The notes beneath the pieces are model-generated. The model was given only the letters and a program-made list of their open reading frames with translations, ran no database searches and had not been told where the DNA came from. A program made the translations under genes and the position numbers. A stretch of 64,000 bases of DNA, from NCBI RefSeq assembly GCF_016864195.1, contig NZ_CP045202.1:3318501-3382500 (forward strand). The letters are read 5' to 3'. Source of the DNA: Dechloromonas sp. TW-R-39-2 (lineage in GTDB: Bacteria; Pseudomonadota; Gammaproteobacteria; Burkholderiales; Rhodocyclaceae). This document shows, in pieces, positions 29,839-39,794 of the stretch. Every line of letters begins with the position of its first letter. Position 1 is the first letter of the stretch.

Positions 29839-30399
29839 ATGACCACCCATCTCGAAGAAATCCGCCGTGCCATGGCCGAAGCCGACTGCCTGGCCAGCCC
29901 GGAACAAGTCAACAACGCACTCGACCAGATGGCCAGCGCCATCACCGCTGAACTGGCCGACACCAACCCACTGGTCTACACCGTGATGAACGGCGGCCTG
30001 ATCATTGCCGGCCGCCTGCTCGCCCGCCTCGATTTCCCGCTCGAAATCTCCTACCTGCACGCCACCCGCTACGGCCATCAACTGGAAGGCAACAGCCTGC
30101 TCGACTGGCGCGTTCGTCCGACCCAGGAAATCAAGGGCCGTACGGTGCTGGTCGTCGATGACATTCTCGACGAAGGCCACACGCTCAAGGCGATCTGCCA
30201 GCATCTGCGCGAAGAAGGCGCCGCCCGCGTGTTGACCGCGGTACTCGTGCACAAGGATCACACACGCAAGGCCACGCCCGGCATGCGGGCCGATTTCACC
30301 GGTCTCGACATCCCGGATCGCTTTCTTTTTGGCTGCGGCATGGACTACAAAGGTTATTGGCGAAACGCCCCCGGCATCTACGCCTTGAAAGGCCATTAA
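29839..30399 (+). CDS. hpt: Hypoxanthine-guanine phosphoribosyltransferase
   Basis: Salvages hypoxanthine and guanine to IMP and GMP. 186 residues with VYTVMNGGLIIAGRLL, the PRPP motif VLVVDDILDEGHTL, and LVHKDHTRKATPGMRADFTG. It belongs to the short proteobacterial form that keeps FGCGMDYKGYWRN near the C-terminus. Last gene of the permease-apt-hpt salvage group. Confidence 0.92.
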   Translation: MTTHLEEIRRAMAEADCLASPEQVNNALDQMASAITAELADTNPLVYTVMNGGLIIAGRLLARLDFPLEISYLHATRYGHQLEGNSLLDWRVRPTQEIKGRTVLVVDDILDEGHTLKAICQHLREEGAARVLTAVLVHKDHTRKATPGMRADFTGLDIPDRFLFGCGMDYKGYWRNAPGIYALKGH

Positions 30400-30469
30400 G
30401 CACCAGAATGGGGCGCCTGGAAAATGGCCTTTTCGCCCGATTTGACTATTTTTTAGGCGGCTACTGAGG

Positions 30470-30475
30470 TACAAT
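30470..30475 (+). promoter_or_regulatory. -10 element (TACAAT) of the dusB-fis-purHD operon
   Basis: TACAAT lies 41 bases before the dusB ATG. TTGACT at 30442 is a good -35 hexamer but is 22 bases away, too far for a normal sigma-70 spacer. Confidence 0.4.
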
Positions 30476-30516
30476 CCGCCTCTTCCCGAAACACCCTGCC
30501 CGGTCTTTTTGCGCCC

Positions 30517-31530
30517 ATGGAATTTGTCGGCTTCAACCTTCGCAACAACCTGTTCGTCGCGCCGATGGCCGGCGTGACGGATCGTCCCTTCCGCCAGTTG
30601 TGCAAGAAAATGGGCGCCGGACTGGCTGTTTCCGAAATGGTCACGTCGAATTCGCTGCTGTACGGCAGCGCCAAGACCTTGCGCCGTGCCAACCATACCG
30701 GCGAGGTCGCACCGATCTCCGTGCAGATCGCCGGTGCCGATCCGAAAATGATGGCCGAAGCCGCCCGCCACAACGTGGACAACGGCGCCCAGATCATCGA
30801 CATCAACATGGGTTGCCCGGCCAAGAAGGTCTGCAACGTGATGGCCGGCTCGGCCTTGATGCAGGATGAGGAACTGGTCGGCAAGATTCTCGATGCCGTC
30901 GTCGGCGCCATTCCCGATACGCCGGTCACGCTCAAATTCCGCACCGGCTGGAACCTGGCCAACCGCAATGCGCCGACCATCGCGCGCATTGCCGAATCGG
31001 CCGGCGTACGCGCCGTTGCCATCCACGGCCGGACGCGCTGCCAGCAATACACCGGCGAGGCCGAGTACGACACCATCGCCATGGTCAAAACATTGATCAG
31101 GATTCCCGTCATCGCCAATGGCGACATCACGACGCCGGAAAAAGCCAAACACGTCCTCGACGTGACCGGGGCCGACGGCGTGATGATCGGTCGCGCCGCC
31201 CAGGGCCGCCCCTGGCTGTTCCGCGAAATCGAACATTTCCTGAAAACCGGCGAACACCTGCCGCCGGCCGAAGTCACCGAAATTCACGAGATCCTCAAGG
31301 CTCACCTGGTTGATCTCTACGATTTTTACGGCCCGGAAACGGGTTTCAAGGTCGCCCGCAAACACATCTCCTGGTACACCAAGGGGCTGGTCGGCTCGGC
31401 GGCCTTCCGCAAGGAAATGAACGTCCTGCCGAGCATCGATCAACAGATGCAGGCAGTAAACGACTTTTTCTGCCGTCTGGCGGCAGAGCATCAACATTTG
31501 AAATACACAGAGGAGGCGTTGGCAGCATGA
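30517..31530 (+). CDS. dusB: tRNA-dihydrouridine synthase B
   Basis: FMN enzyme reducing uridine to dihydrouridine in tRNA. 337 residues, TIM barrel: LFVAPMAGVTDRPFRQLCKK, SVQIAGADPKMM, the catalytic loop INMGCPAKKVCNVMAGSALM, IHGRTRCQQYTGEA, IPVIANGDI and GADGVMIGRAAQGRPW. It overlaps fis by four bases (ATGA), the classical dusB-fis arrangement. Confidence 0.97.
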   Translation: MEFVGFNLRNNLFVAPMAGVTDRPFRQLCKKMGAGLAVSEMVTSNSLLYGSAKTLRRANHTGEVAPISVQIAGADPKMMAEAARHNVDNGAQIIDINMGCPAKKVCNVMAGSALMQDEELVGKILDAVVGAIPDTPVTLKFRTGWNLANRNAPTIARIAESAGVRAVAIHGRTRCQQYTGEAEYDTIAMVKTLIRIPVIANGDITTPEKAKHVLDVTGADGVMIGRAAQGRPWLFREIEHFLKTGEHLPPAEVTEIHEILKAHLVDLYDFYGPETGFKVARKHISWYTKGLVGSAAFRKEMNVLPSIDQQMQAVNDFFCRLAAEHQHLKYTEEALAA

Positions 31531-31763
31531 GCCAACAACAAGATATTTCTGCTTGCGTGCTGGGGGCACTCGAGCAATATTTTCGCGATCTCGATGGCGA
31601 AAAACCCTGCGCAATCTACGACATGGTGCTGAAAAGCGTTGAACGGCCCATGCTCGAAGTCGTTCTCGCCAAAGCGGGCAGCAATCAGACACTGGCAGCG
31701 GAGATGCTTGGCATCAACCGCAATACGCTGCGCAAGAAACTCACCGAACATCAACTTCTGTAA
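31527..31763 (+). CDS. fis: DNA-binding protein Fis
   Basis: Small nucleoid protein that bends DNA and activates rRNA promoters. 78 residues; the C-terminal helix-turn-helix is SNQTLAAEMLGINRNTLRKK, identical in pattern to NtrC-family and Fis C-termini. The N-terminal beta-hairpin region is shorter than in E. coli Fis (98 residues), as usual in betaproteobacteria. Lies between dusB (overlapping) and purH (6-base gap). Confidence 0.95.
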   Translation: MSQQQDISACVLGALEQYFRDLDGEKPCAIYDMVLKSVERPMLEVVLAKAGSNQTLAAEMLGINRNTLRKKLTEHQLL

Positions 31764-31769
31764 ATCGCC

Positions 31770-33362
31770 ATGACCATCAAACAAGCCCTGATTTCGGTCT
31801 CCGACAAGACCGGCGTTCTCGAATTTGCCCAAGGCCTCGCCGCCCAGGGCGTCAAGCTGCTGTCTACCGGCGGTACCGCCAAAATGCTGCGCGATGCCGG
31901 GTTGACCGTGACAGAGATCGGTGACTACACCGGCTTCCCGGAAATGCTCGACGGCCGCGTCAAGACGCTGCACCCGAAGGTGCACGGCGGCATCCTGGCC
32001 CGTCGCGATCTGGCCGAGCACATGGCGACCATCGAAGCCCACGGCATCCCGATGATCGACCTGGTTTGCGTCAATCTCTACCCATTTGCCGCGACCATCG
32101 CCAAGGCCGGCGTGACGCTGGAAGACGCCATCGAGAACATCGATATCGGCGGCCCGGCCATGGTCCGCTCCTCGGCCAAGAACTACGCCGGCGTCGCGAT
32201 CGTCACCGATCCGGCCGACTACCAGCCGCTGCTCGCCGAAATGAAGGCCAATGCCGGCGCCCTGCAGCTTGCCACGCGTTTCGGCCTGGCCAAGAAGGCG
32301 TTCACGCACACCGCCCGCTACGACAGCATGATCGCCAACTGGCTGACCGGTCTCGACGAAGGCGCCGAAGCCCAGCCGGCCGCCGCCGCACCGGTACCGG
32401 CCATCTTCCCGGCCAAGCTGCAACTGGCTTTCGACCGCACCGAAATCCTGCGCTACGGTGAAAATTCGCATCAGAGCGCGGCGTTCTACCGCGACACCGA
32501 GCGCCTGCCAGGTGCGATTGCCAACTACACCCAGGTGCAGGGCAAGGAACTGTCCTACAACAACATCGCCGACTCCGATGCGGCCTGGGAATGCGTCAAG
32601 TCCTTCGACGTCCCGGCCTGCGTCATCGTCAAGCATGCCAACCCGTGTGGCGTCGCCATCGACGGCACGCTGCTCGGCGCCTACGAGAAATCCTTCAAGA
32701 CCGATTCGACCTCGGCCTTCGGCGGCATCATCGCCTTCAACGGTGAAGTCGGCATCGATGTCGTCAACGCGATGAGCGAGCGCAAGCACTTCGTCGAGGT
32801 ATTGATTGCCCCGTTCTTCACCCCGGAAGCCCTGGCCGCCCTCGCCGCCAAGCAGAACCTGCGCGTCCTGATCGTGCCGATGGCGCGTGACCTCAACAAG
32901 CTCGAATTGAAGCGCGTTGGCGGTGGCCTGCTGGTTCAAACCGCAGACAACTTCACGGCTCAGGCTTCCGGCCTGAAGATCGTCACCAAGGTCCAGCCAA
33001 CCGCCCAGCAGATCGAAGACCTGCTGTTCGCCGAGCGCATCGCCAAGTTCGTCAAATCCAATGCCATCGTTTTCTGTGGCGGCGGCATGACGCTCGGCGT
33101 CGGTGCCGGCCAGATGAGCCGTGTCGACTCGACCAAGATTGCCAGCATCAAGGCCCAGCACGCCGGCCTATCGCTGCAAGGCTCGGTCGTCGCGTCGGAT
33201 GCTTTCTTCCCGTTCCGCGACGGCGTCGATGTACTGGCCGAAGCCGGTGCCAAGGCGGTCATCCAGCCGGGCGGTTCGATGCGCGACGAGGAAGTCATCG
33301 CCGCAGCCGATGAACATGGCCTGGCCATGGTCTTCACCGGCGCCCGCCACTTCCGTCATTAA
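31770..33362 (+). CDS. purH: AICAR transformylase / IMP cyclohydrolase
   Basis: Bifunctional enzyme for the last two steps to IMP. 530 residues: N-terminal cyclohydrolase domain ([53 protein letters not shown]) and C-terminal transformylase ([39 protein letters not shown], and [20 protein letters not shown]). The C-terminus [20 protein letters not shown] matches the family. In operon with fis upstream and purD 26 bases downstream. Confidence 0.97.
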   Translation: MTIKQALISVSDKTGVLEFAQGLAAQGVKLLSTGGTAKMLRDAGLTVTEIGDYTGFPEMLDGRVKTLHPKVHGGILARRDLAEHMATIEAHGIPMIDLVCVNLYPFAATIAKAGVTLEDAIENIDIGGPAMVRSSAKNYAGVAIVTDPADYQPLLAEMKANAGALQLATRFGLAKKAFTHTARYDSMIANWLTGLDEGAEAQPAAAAPVPAIFPAKLQLAFDRTEILRYGENSHQSAAFYRDTERLPGAIANYTQVQGKELSYNNIADSDAAWECVKSFDVPACVIVKHANPCGVAIDGTLLGAYEKSFKTDSTSAFGGIIAFNGEVGIDVVNAMSERKHFVEVLIAPFFTPEALAALAAKQNLRVLIVPMARDLNKLELKRVGGGLLVQTADNFTAQASGLKIVTKVQPTAQQIEDLLFAERIAKFVKSNAIVFCGGGMTLGVGAGQMSRVDSTKIASIKAQHAGLSLQGSVVASDAFFPFRDGVDVLAEAGAKAVIQPGGSMRDEEVIAAADEHGLAMVFTGARHFRH

Positions 33363-33388
33363 TAAAAACAGTCCCAAAGAGATCAGCC

Positions 33389-34666
33389 ATGAAACTACTG
33401 GTAATCGGTTCCGGCGGCCGCGAGCACGCCATGGCCTGGCGCCTGGCCCAGACAGCGGGCATGCAAAAGGTTTATGTCGCACCGGGCAATGCCGGTACGG
33501 CACGCGAGCATGAACTGGAAAACATCAACATCACCGACCCGGTGGCGCTGGCTGATTTCGCCGAGCAGAACAATGTGCACCTCACGCTGGTCGGCCCGGA
33601 AGCCCCGCTGGCCGCCGGCGTGGTAAACATTTTCCGGGCGCGTGGCCTGAAAATCTTCGGCCCGACCAAGGAAGCCGCCCAACTCGAATCCTCCAAGGAT
33701 TTCGCCAAGCGTTTCATGGCACGCCACAACATTCCGACGGCCGGTTTCGGCACCTTCACGGATGCGGCCGAAGCCCACGCCTACATCGACCAGCAAGGTG
33801 CGCCTATCGTCATCAAGGCTGATGGCCTGGCTGCCGGCAAGGGCGTTGTCGTGGCGATGAGCCTCGAAGAAGCCCACGCCGCAATCGACGACATGCTGTC
33901 CGGCAACAAGCTGGGAGAAGCCGGGGCCCGCGTCGTGATCGAGGAATTCCTCGATGGCGAAGAGGCCAGCTTCATTGTCATGGTCGACGGCAAGAATGTG
34001 CTCGCCCTGGCGTCCAGCCAGGACCACAAGCGTATCTTCGACGGCGACCAGGGCCCGAATACCGGCGGCATGGGAGCCTATTCGCCGGCGCCGTGCGTGA
34101 CGCCGGAAGTGCACGCCAAGGCGATGCGCGAAATCATCCTGCCGACCGTACGCGGCATGGCGGCCGACGGCATCCAGTACACCGGTTTCCTCTACGCCGG
34201 CCTGATGATCGGCAAGGATGGCAGCGTCAAGACGCTGGAATTCAACTGCCGCATGGGCGACCCGGAAACCCAGCCGATCCTGATGCGCCTGAAGTCAGAC
34301 TTCGTTCATCTGATCGAAAACGGCATCAATGGCACGCTCGACCAGGTCGAAGCGGAATGGGACCGTCGCATTGCGCTGGGTGTCGTTCTGGCGGCCGCCA
34401 ATTACCCGGAAACGCCGCGCAAGGGTGATGCGATCCACGGTCTGCCGGCGGGCAACAGCTTCGGCGAGGATGCTCACGTTTTCCACGCCGGCACGGCTGA
34501 ACAGGATGGCAAGGTCGTCACCAGCGGCGGGCGTGTCCTGTGCGTCACCGCTCTCGGCGAAAACGTCAAACTGGCCCAGAAACTGGCCTATGAATCGGCC
34601 GTCCAGATCCAGTTTGATGGCATGCAATTCCGCAAGGATATCGGCTACCGGGCGGTTGCCCGCTAG
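33389..34666 (+). CDS. purD: Phosphoribosylamine-glycine ligase
   Basis: ATP-grasp enzyme, second step of purine synthesis. 425 residues: LVIGSGGREHAMAWRL, VYVAPGNAGTA, LVGPEAPLAAGVV, the ATP-grasp core VIKADGLAAGKGVVVA, EEFLDGEEASFIVMVDG, DQGPNTGGMGAYSPAP and EFNCRMGDPETQ. The purHD order is the usual proteobacterial one. A GGDEF gene follows after 12 bases on the same strand. Confidence 0.97.
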   Translation: MKLLVIGSGGREHAMAWRLAQTAGMQKVYVAPGNAGTAREHELENINITDPVALADFAEQNNVHLTLVGPEAPLAAGVVNIFRARGLKIFGPTKEAAQLESSKDFAKRFMARHNIPTAGFGTFTDAAEAHAYIDQQGAPIVIKADGLAAGKGVVVAMSLEEAHAAIDDMLSGNKLGEAGARVVIEEFLDGEEASFIVMVDGKNVLALASSQDHKRIFDGDQGPNTGGMGAYSPAPCVTPEVHAKAMREIILPTVRGMAADGIQYTGFLYAGLMIGKDGSVKTLEFNCRMGDPETQPILMRLKSDFVHLIENGINGTLDQVEAEWDRRIALGVVLAAANYPETPRKGDAIHGLPAGNSFGEDAHVFHAGTAEQDGKVVTSGGRVLCVTALGENVKLAQKLAYESAVQIQFDGMQFRKDIGYRAVAR

Positions 34667-34678
34667 AGCCCGTACGCC

Positions 34679-36331
34679 ATGTGGCCGCGCCTCGGCAGCA
34701 GTTTGAGAACTCGCATTGCTGCCGTGGCCGGTCTGTTGTTCCTGGTCGGCATCGGCCTGACCACCTTTTTCGTTGCCCGCATTCTGTACGATGAAATGCA
34801 GGCCATGCTGTTCAAACAGCAGCTGACAACAGCCAACTACATTGCCCGCGACATCGACAGCAAACTGGCGCTGCGGATGGACAGTCTCAAGCGTGTGGCA
34901 GACAACCTGCCGCATCACCTGCTCGCCAAGCCGAAGGAATTGCAGGATTGGCTGGATGATCGCAAAGCCATCCACACCCTTTTCCCGACCGGTCTGATGA
35001 TCGTACCTGCGGATGGTGGTGCTGTACTGGCTGACAGCCCGCGTCTCGAAAGTCGCCCTAAATCATTCGTCGACCGCGACTGGTTCATCAGCGCCACGAC
35101 GACACGCCGCGCCACCTTCAGCAAACCGCTGGTTGCCCGAGCCACACAACAACCGGCGATCGTGATCGCCATCCCCATCCTCGACGACAACCAGCAGTTG
35201 CTCGCCCTCATGGCGGGGGTCACGCCACTGACCAGCCCCGGCTTCCTGGACCTGATCCAGGGCACGGCCCCCGGCAAGACCGGCAGCTATCAACTCATCT
35301 CTCCCCGCCACCACAGCTACGCACTGACCTCGGACCCGGGCAAATCATCGCGCCCACTGCCCGAGGCCGGCCATGACCTGGCACTGGACCGGGCCCTGGC
35401 CGGTGTCCGCGGGATCGACATTGTCCGCAATAGTGACAATATCAACGAGCTGATCGCCACCGTCGAAATCCCACAAACCGGCTGGCTCCTGATCGCCCGC
35501 TGCCCAACCAGCGAAGCCTTTGCCCCGGTCTGGAACAGCGTCCGCAACACTTTGTTGATTGCCGGCCTGCTCTCCTTGCCGATCATCATTCTGCTGCTGG
35601 CCGCCCTGAACCACCTGCTGGCGCCCCTGGGTCGCCTGGCCAAGGAGTTGCATGACATGTCGGAAGGCACCCGGCCGATGCAACCGCTGTTCAGCGAATA
35701 CCAGGATGAAGTTGGTGATGTCACCAGCAGCTTCAACCGTCTCCAGGAAAAGCTGCTCGAACAGGAGCGACGGCTGGCTGAAATGGCTCACCACGACCCC
35801 TTGACCGGCCTGCCCAACCGTCTGCTGATCAATGACCGGCTGGACAAGGAATTGCAGCGGATACGCCGTAGCGGCCGTGGTCTGGCGCTCCTGTTTCTCG
35901 ACCTTGATGGATTCAAGCCGGTTAATGACCAGCACGGACACCAGGTCGGCGATCTGTTGCTGACAGAAGTCGCGCGCCGACTTCAGGGTTGCGTTCGTGA
36001 AGTGGATACCGTTGCCCGCCTGGGCGGCGACGAATTCCTGATCCTGGTCAGCGACTGCGAAGCACCGCGCGATGCGGCAGAACGGATTGCCGAAGCCTGT
36101 ATCGCCGCGACAGGAAAACCCGTGCGGATCGATGATCTGGCAATCCGGATCGGCGTTTCGATCGGCATTGCCTTTGTCGGCACAGCCACCGATGACATGC
36201 TGTCGGCCAGCCAACTGCTGAGCCAGGCGGACATTGCGATGTATCGCGCCAAGGCGGATGGTCGTAACCGCTACTCGGTTTACCGCCAGAACAACGAATA
36301 CTCCAGCAACAACTCAAAGCAAAAAACATGA
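34679..36331 (+). CDS. Membrane-bound diguanylate cyclase with periplasmic cache-like sensor
   Basis: 550 residues. Order: membrane span 13-34, a periplasmic double-cache-like sensor (about 36-285, with [20 protein letters not shown], a dCache-type motif), second span 290-311, HAMP (about 305-362), GGDEF domain (about 370-540). The active site GGDEF (449-453) is intact and an RxxD inhibitory site (REVD, 440-443) lies five residues before it, so it should make c-di-GMP and be product-inhibited. The ligand is unknown. It follows purD by 12 bases and overlaps hemF by four (ATGA), which ties its translation to the haem gene. Confidence 0.92.
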   Translation: MWPRLGSSLRTRIAAVAGLLFLVGIGLTTFFVARILYDEMQAMLFKQQLTTANYIARDIDSKLALRMDSLKRVADNLPHHLLAKPKELQDWLDDRKAIHTLFPTGLMIVPADGGAVLADSPRLESRPKSFVDRDWFISATTTRRATFSKPLVARATQQPAIVIAIPILDDNQQLLALMAGVTPLTSPGFLDLIQGTAPGKTGSYQLISPRHHSYALTSDPGKSSRPLPEAGHDLALDRALAGVRGIDIVRNSDNINELIATVEIPQTGWLLIARCPTSEAFAPVWNSVRNTLLIAGLLSLPIIILLLAALNHLLAPLGRLAKELHDMSEGTRPMQPLFSEYQDEVGDVTSSFNRLQEKLLEQERRLAEMAHHDPLTGLPNRLLINDRLDKELQRIRRSGRGLALLFLDLDGFKPVNDQHGHQVGDLLLTEVARRLQGCVREVDTVARLGGDEFLILVSDCEAPRDAAERIAEACIAATGKPVRIDDLAIRIGVSIGIAFVGTATDDMLSASQLLSQADIAMYRAKADGRNRYSVYRQNNEYSSNNSKQKT

Positions 36332-37230
36332 TCCCGACAGACACCCTGAAAACATTCTTTACCGGCCTGCAAAGCCGTATCGTCAGCCAGCTTGAAGCCT
36401 TTGACGGCCAAGCCTTCCGCACCGATTCCTGGGATCGCCCCGAAGGCGGTGGCGGTATTTCACGACTGATCGAGGAAGGTGATTTCTTCGAACGCGGCGG
36501 GGTCAATTTCTCGCACGTCACCGGTCAATCGCTGCCGGCCTCGGCCACCGCCGTACGACCCCAGTTGGCCGGACGCGCCTGGGAGGCAATGGGCGTCTCG
36601 CTGGTGCTGCATCCACGCAATCCGTATTGCCCGACGGCCCACATGAATGTCCGTTGCTTCGTGGCGCGCAAGGAAGGCGAAGAAGATGTCTGGTGGTTCG
36701 GCGGCGGCATGGACATGACGCCTTACTACGGTCAACGCGAAGATGTGGCCCATTTTCACCAGACCTGCAAGGACGCACTGACACCATTCGGTGAAAGCGT
36801 TTACCCGAAATACAAGAAATGGTGCGATGAGTACTTCTTCCTCAAGCACCGCAACGAGCCACGTGGCGTCGGCGGGATCTTCTACGATGATCTGAGCGAA
36901 GGGGGCTTCGAGCGCTGCTTCGACCTGACCCAGGCAGTCGGCAATGCCTTTACCCAGGCTTATCTGCCGGTCCTGGCCAAGCGCCGTGAAACGCCCTACG
37001 GCGAACGCGAGCGCGACTTCCAGGCTTATCGCCGCGGTCGTTACGTCGAATTCAACCTGGTCTGGGATCGCGGTACGCTATTCGGACTGCAATCCGGCGG
37101 ACGCACAGAATCCATCCTGATGTCACTCCCGCCCATCGTCAAATGGCGCTACGACTGGCAACCGGAAGCCGGCACGCCAGAATCCGAGCTTTACGAAACC
37201 TTCCTCAAACCGCAGGACTGGGCCGTATAA
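36328..37230 (+). CDS. hemF: Coproporphyrinogen III oxidase, aerobic
   Basis: Oxygen-dependent oxidative decarboxylation to protoporphyrinogen IX in haem synthesis. 300 residues, standard. Marks: [24 protein letters not shown] (split across lines here as [14 protein letters not shown]), [47 protein letters not shown], and [18 protein letters not shown]. The ATG overlaps the GGDEF stop. The other haem genes in the window are on the opposite strand. Confidence 0.97.
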   Translation: MIPTDTLKTFFTGLQSRIVSQLEAFDGQAFRTDSWDRPEGGGGISRLIEEGDFFERGGVNFSHVTGQSLPASATAVRPQLAGRAWEAMGVSLVLHPRNPYCPTAHMNVRCFVARKEGEEDVWWFGGGMDMTPYYGQREDVAHFHQTCKDALTPFGESVYPKYKKWCDEYFFLKHRNEPRGVGGIFYDDLSEGGFERCFDLTQAVGNAFTQAYLPVLAKRRETPYGERERDFQAYRRGRYVEFNLVWDRGTLFGLQSGGRTESILMSLPPIVKWRYDWQPEAGTPESELYETFLKPQDWAV

Positions 37231-37250
37231 CCGAAAAAACCAGGAAAATG

Positions 37251-37283
37251 GAGCATCCCGCTGCTCGCAGCAACGGGATGCTC
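37251..37283 (-). terminator. Strong hairpin between hemF and the hem operon end
   Basis: Arms GAGCATCCCG and CGGGATGCTC pair over 10 bases, with an inner TGCT/AGCA stem. On the minus strand a T-rich tract follows (CATTTTCCTGGTTTTTT), so it probably terminates the hemCDXY-zinc protein transcript. It lacks a T-run on the hemF side. Confidence 0.6.
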
Positions 37284-37299
37284 GGCGCTCCGCGCAGCC

Positions 37300-37539
37300 T
37301 TACTTCAGCTTGCCGCGCACGACCCGGACGCGCTCCGGGTTTTTTACGCCCATCTTGCCGCCGCCACCTTCAAGATTGCCGCAGGCACAGGCCGCCTTGA
37401 TGTGCGGAACGGAATTGACGATCACCGAGCAATCCATGCACTCGTAGTACAGGTCACCCCCCGTCGGCAAAGCGGCCGGATCGGGCGTCGGCTCGATGGG
37501 GTAAAAATTGTAAATCTTGCGCATGTCGATATTCAGCAT
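37300..37539 (-). CDS. Small cysteine-rich (zinc-ribbon-like) protein at the end of the hem operon
   Basis: 79 residues; I recognise no named family. Residues 1-30 are Pro-rich, and the centre holds CMDC (about 34-37) and CAC (about 51-53), giving four cysteines (C-x2-C ... C-x-C) that could bind zinc. A glycine-rich stretch (GGGGK) and a basic end (VRVVRGKLK) follow. GAGGGG lies a few bases before the ATG at 37539; MRKIYNFY at 37524 is the alternative start. Thirty bases after hemY on the same strand, so probably its operon partner. Confidence 0.72.
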   Translation of the reverse strand: MLNIDMRKIYNFYPIEPTPDPAALPTGGDLYYECMDCSVIVNSVPHIKAACACGNLEGGGGKMGVKNPERVRVVRGKLK

Positions 37540-37569
37540 TTGTCCCCTCGCTCCGTTTTGTCGTGGTGC

Positions 37570-38754
37570 CTAGCGTCCGTCGAGACTGGCGCTGGCCCGA
37601 TAGTGTTTATTGGCTTCTTCCGTACGCTCAAGCTGGTCGCACAGACGCGCCAGTTCAAGATGTCCTTCCTGGGTTTCCTCAACCGACAGCGAGGCTTCCA
37701 GATAACTTTGCGCCTTGCCCCACAAACGCTGACGGATGCACATCCGGCCCAGCGCCATGAGCAATCCGGCATCATCGGGGTGTTGAGCGAGCCAGGCTTC
37801 AGCCCGGGCAATCCGCGCCGTCTGGTGACCGCCACCGAGGCGGCCGTAAACCACCACCAAGGCCGAGTGCCAGGTGGCATTGTGACCGGCATCCAGCGCC
37901 GCTTCGATCAGTTTTTGAGCCTCAGCCTCGGCCCCTTGAGCGGCCAGTGCCTTGACCGCGGCCAGAACGACACGCCGGCCACGCTCGGACTCCGGCAGCG
38001 CACGCAGATAATGGCTCAACTTGTCGGTATCCAGCGCACAGCGGGCGATATTGGCCAAATGCGCCTGGGTCAGGATTTCGCTAACCACCTCAACCGGCAA
38101 GGCATCGCGCTTGCTCAACTGGCGAGCCAGTTTGACGACACCGTCCCAGTCGCCAGCCCCCTGGCGTGCCCGCAACTCAAGCCGCAAAGCCGCAATATGA
38201 CGGCCCTGCCTGGCCTGCAAACGCTCCAGCGAATTCAGCGCCTCATCGAAACGGCGCGCTTCATTCATCATTTCAGCTTCAAGCATCAAGGTGGCCGCTT
38301 CGGTGCGCGGATCGTCGATTTTGGCCCGCTCCATCCAGCCCTGTTGCTTGAGCGACTCGCGCATGCGCTGGGCAGCGCGGGCCGCAATCAATGCCGACAA
38401 ACCGGGCGCCGTCCCGGCGGCGTGGGCCTCGCCGGCTTTTTTCAAGGCCTGGCCGAAACGCCCTTCGAACAGCAGACGCACGGCATCCTGGAAAACCAGC
38501 CCGGCACGCTCTTTCTGCCGGCGCGCCCGATAGGCACGCACACGCTTCGGCAAACCAAGCGCCAATGCCAGGCTGCGCAGTACGATGTAGAGGCCGGCAA
38601 AAGCCAGGGCCAGCACAAGCAGGAAGAGATTGAGCGAAATTTCTGCCCGATAGGGAGAAACGACGAACAAGACATAGCCGTCATTCAGGCGAGCCCCCAA
38701 TGCCAGGGCAACGGCTGCGGCAAACAGCCCGAGAATCCAGAATAATCCCTTCAC
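37570..38754 (-). CDS. hemY: HemY-type haem biosynthesis associated membrane protein
   Basis: Inner-membrane protein of the HemY family (N-terminal HemY domain plus TPR), linked to haem synthesis but not itself the protoporphyrinogen oxidase of the same name in Bacillus. 394 residues: two spans (LFWILGLFAAAVALALGA and LNLFLLVLALAFAGLYIVL), the HemY_N region, then TPR-like helical repeats (about 110-390). It starts with GTG (38752-38754) overlapping the hemX stop. Confidence 0.9.
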   Translation of the reverse strand: MKGLFWILGLFAAAVALALGARLNDGYVLFVVSPYRAEISLNLFLLVLALAFAGLYIVLRSLALALGLPKRVRAYRARRQKERAGLVFQDAVRLLFEGRFGQALKKAGEAHAAGTAPGLSALIAARAAQRMRESLKQQGWMERAKIDDPRTEAATLMLEAEMMNEARRFDEALNSLERLQARQGRHIAALRLELRARQGAGDWDGVVKLARQLSKRDALPVEVVSEILTQAHLANIARCALDTDKLSHYLRALPESERGRRVVLAAVKALAAQGAEAEAQKLIEAALDAGHNATWHSALVVVYGRLGGGHQTARIARAEAWLAQHPDDAGLLMALGRMCIRQRLWGKAQSYLEASLSVEETQEGHLELARLCDQLERTEEANKHYRASASLDGR

Positions 38755-39794
38755 CGCTTTTCCTTGGCCGGACGCAAGGCACGCAGGGCGGCCAGACTTT
38801 CATTCAGGGTCGGCAACTCGGTATTGAGTTCGACCCCGGCCATCTGGCGCAAGACATGGCTGCTGGCCTGAACGGACTTGTCATCACTGACAAAATGGCG
38901 CGTCAGCGCATCCTGAACCGCCTTCAGTTCATTGCGGAAACTGAGCTGATCGCGCGACAGCAAGGCCAAACGGGCACTCAGCAAACGTAGTTTGAGATTT
39001 TCGCGGAGGAAGAACGACTGACCGGGCGCCAGCAGGATGGGCTCATCGCGATCAAAACGCTGAATCCGGACCAGCCCCTTGATCTGTTGCCAGACCTGAT
39101 CGCCGGTCTGCTGCCACCAGCCTGAGACCTGGGCCGGCTTGGCATTTCCTGCCGTTTCCGGCGGTCGACCGTGGCTGGCCAGCGGCAATTTGTCGACCAA
39201 CTGCAATTGTTGTTCAAGCTGCAGGTTGATTCCGGGCAAATCAACGACCGGCAAGGCAGCCAGCCGGGCAAGATCCTTGGCGACCGCCTTGCGCAAAGGC
39301 AAATATTGCGGACGGTCGAGTCGGGCCAGACGACTGTCGGCGGTCTGCAGCGCCAGCATCGCCACCGGCACATTGGCGGCCAGTTGCAATTGCTGGCCGG
39401 CCAGCGTCAAGGCTTGTTCAACCTCAAGCAAGGTCGCCTCTTCGCGGCTGCGCGCCATGTCCTGATAGAACGCCTGCAGCGCCGCATTCTGCGTCCCGAA
39501 TTCAGTCAGCCGGGCATCGGCGGCACCGAGCCGGGCCTGAATGGTTTCCAGCTGAGCCTGCATTTGCTTGCGTGCGCCCTGATCTTCCTTCTCGGCCAGA
39601 TCGGCTGCGGCCAGACGCTGACTGATCTCCTGCCGGGCGGCATCCAGCTGCTGACGGGTTTCGATCCACTGCCAGCCGGCCAGCAACAGCGCCGCCAGGG
39701 CGATGAACAACCACGGACTTGGCCGGGAAGAAGAAGGGCGAACGGGAACGGACATGTCGGTCGGAGAAGAGGGGAGTTCGTTTTCAGGCTTCAT
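38751..39794 (-). CDS. hemX: HemX-type membrane protein (uroporphyrinogen-III C-methyltransferase-like)
   Basis: 347 residues of the proteobacterial HemX family, found in the hemCDXY operon. It has a single span near residue 32-48 (WLFIALAALLLAGWQW) and a long periplasmic coiled-coil (about 50-130), then the HemX domain. The catalytic function suggested by the family name has not been shown. I use the ATG at 39794 because it overlaps the hemD stop (ATGA); a TTG three codons upstream is less likely. Confidence 0.88.
   Translation of the reverse strand: MKPENELPSSPTDMSVPVRPSSSRPSPWLFIALAALLLAGWQWIETRQQLDAARQEISQRLAAADLAEKEDQGARKQMQAQLETIQARLGAADARLTEFGTQNAALQAFYQDMARSREEATLLEVEQALTLAGQQLQLAANVPVAMLALQTADSRLARLDRPQYLPLRKAVAKDLARLAALPVVDLPGINLQLEQQLQLVDKLPLASHGRPPETAGNAKPAQVSGWWQQTGDQVWQQIKGLVRIQRFDRDEPILLAPGQSFFLRENLKLRLLSARLALLSRDQLSFRNELKAVQDALTRHFVSDDKSVQASSHVLRQMAGVELNTELPTLNESLAALRALRPAKEKR

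Noticed and set aside
30442..30447. TTGACT as the -35 of the dusB operon
   Set aside because: The distance to TACAAT is 22 bases, too long for a sigma-70 promoter.
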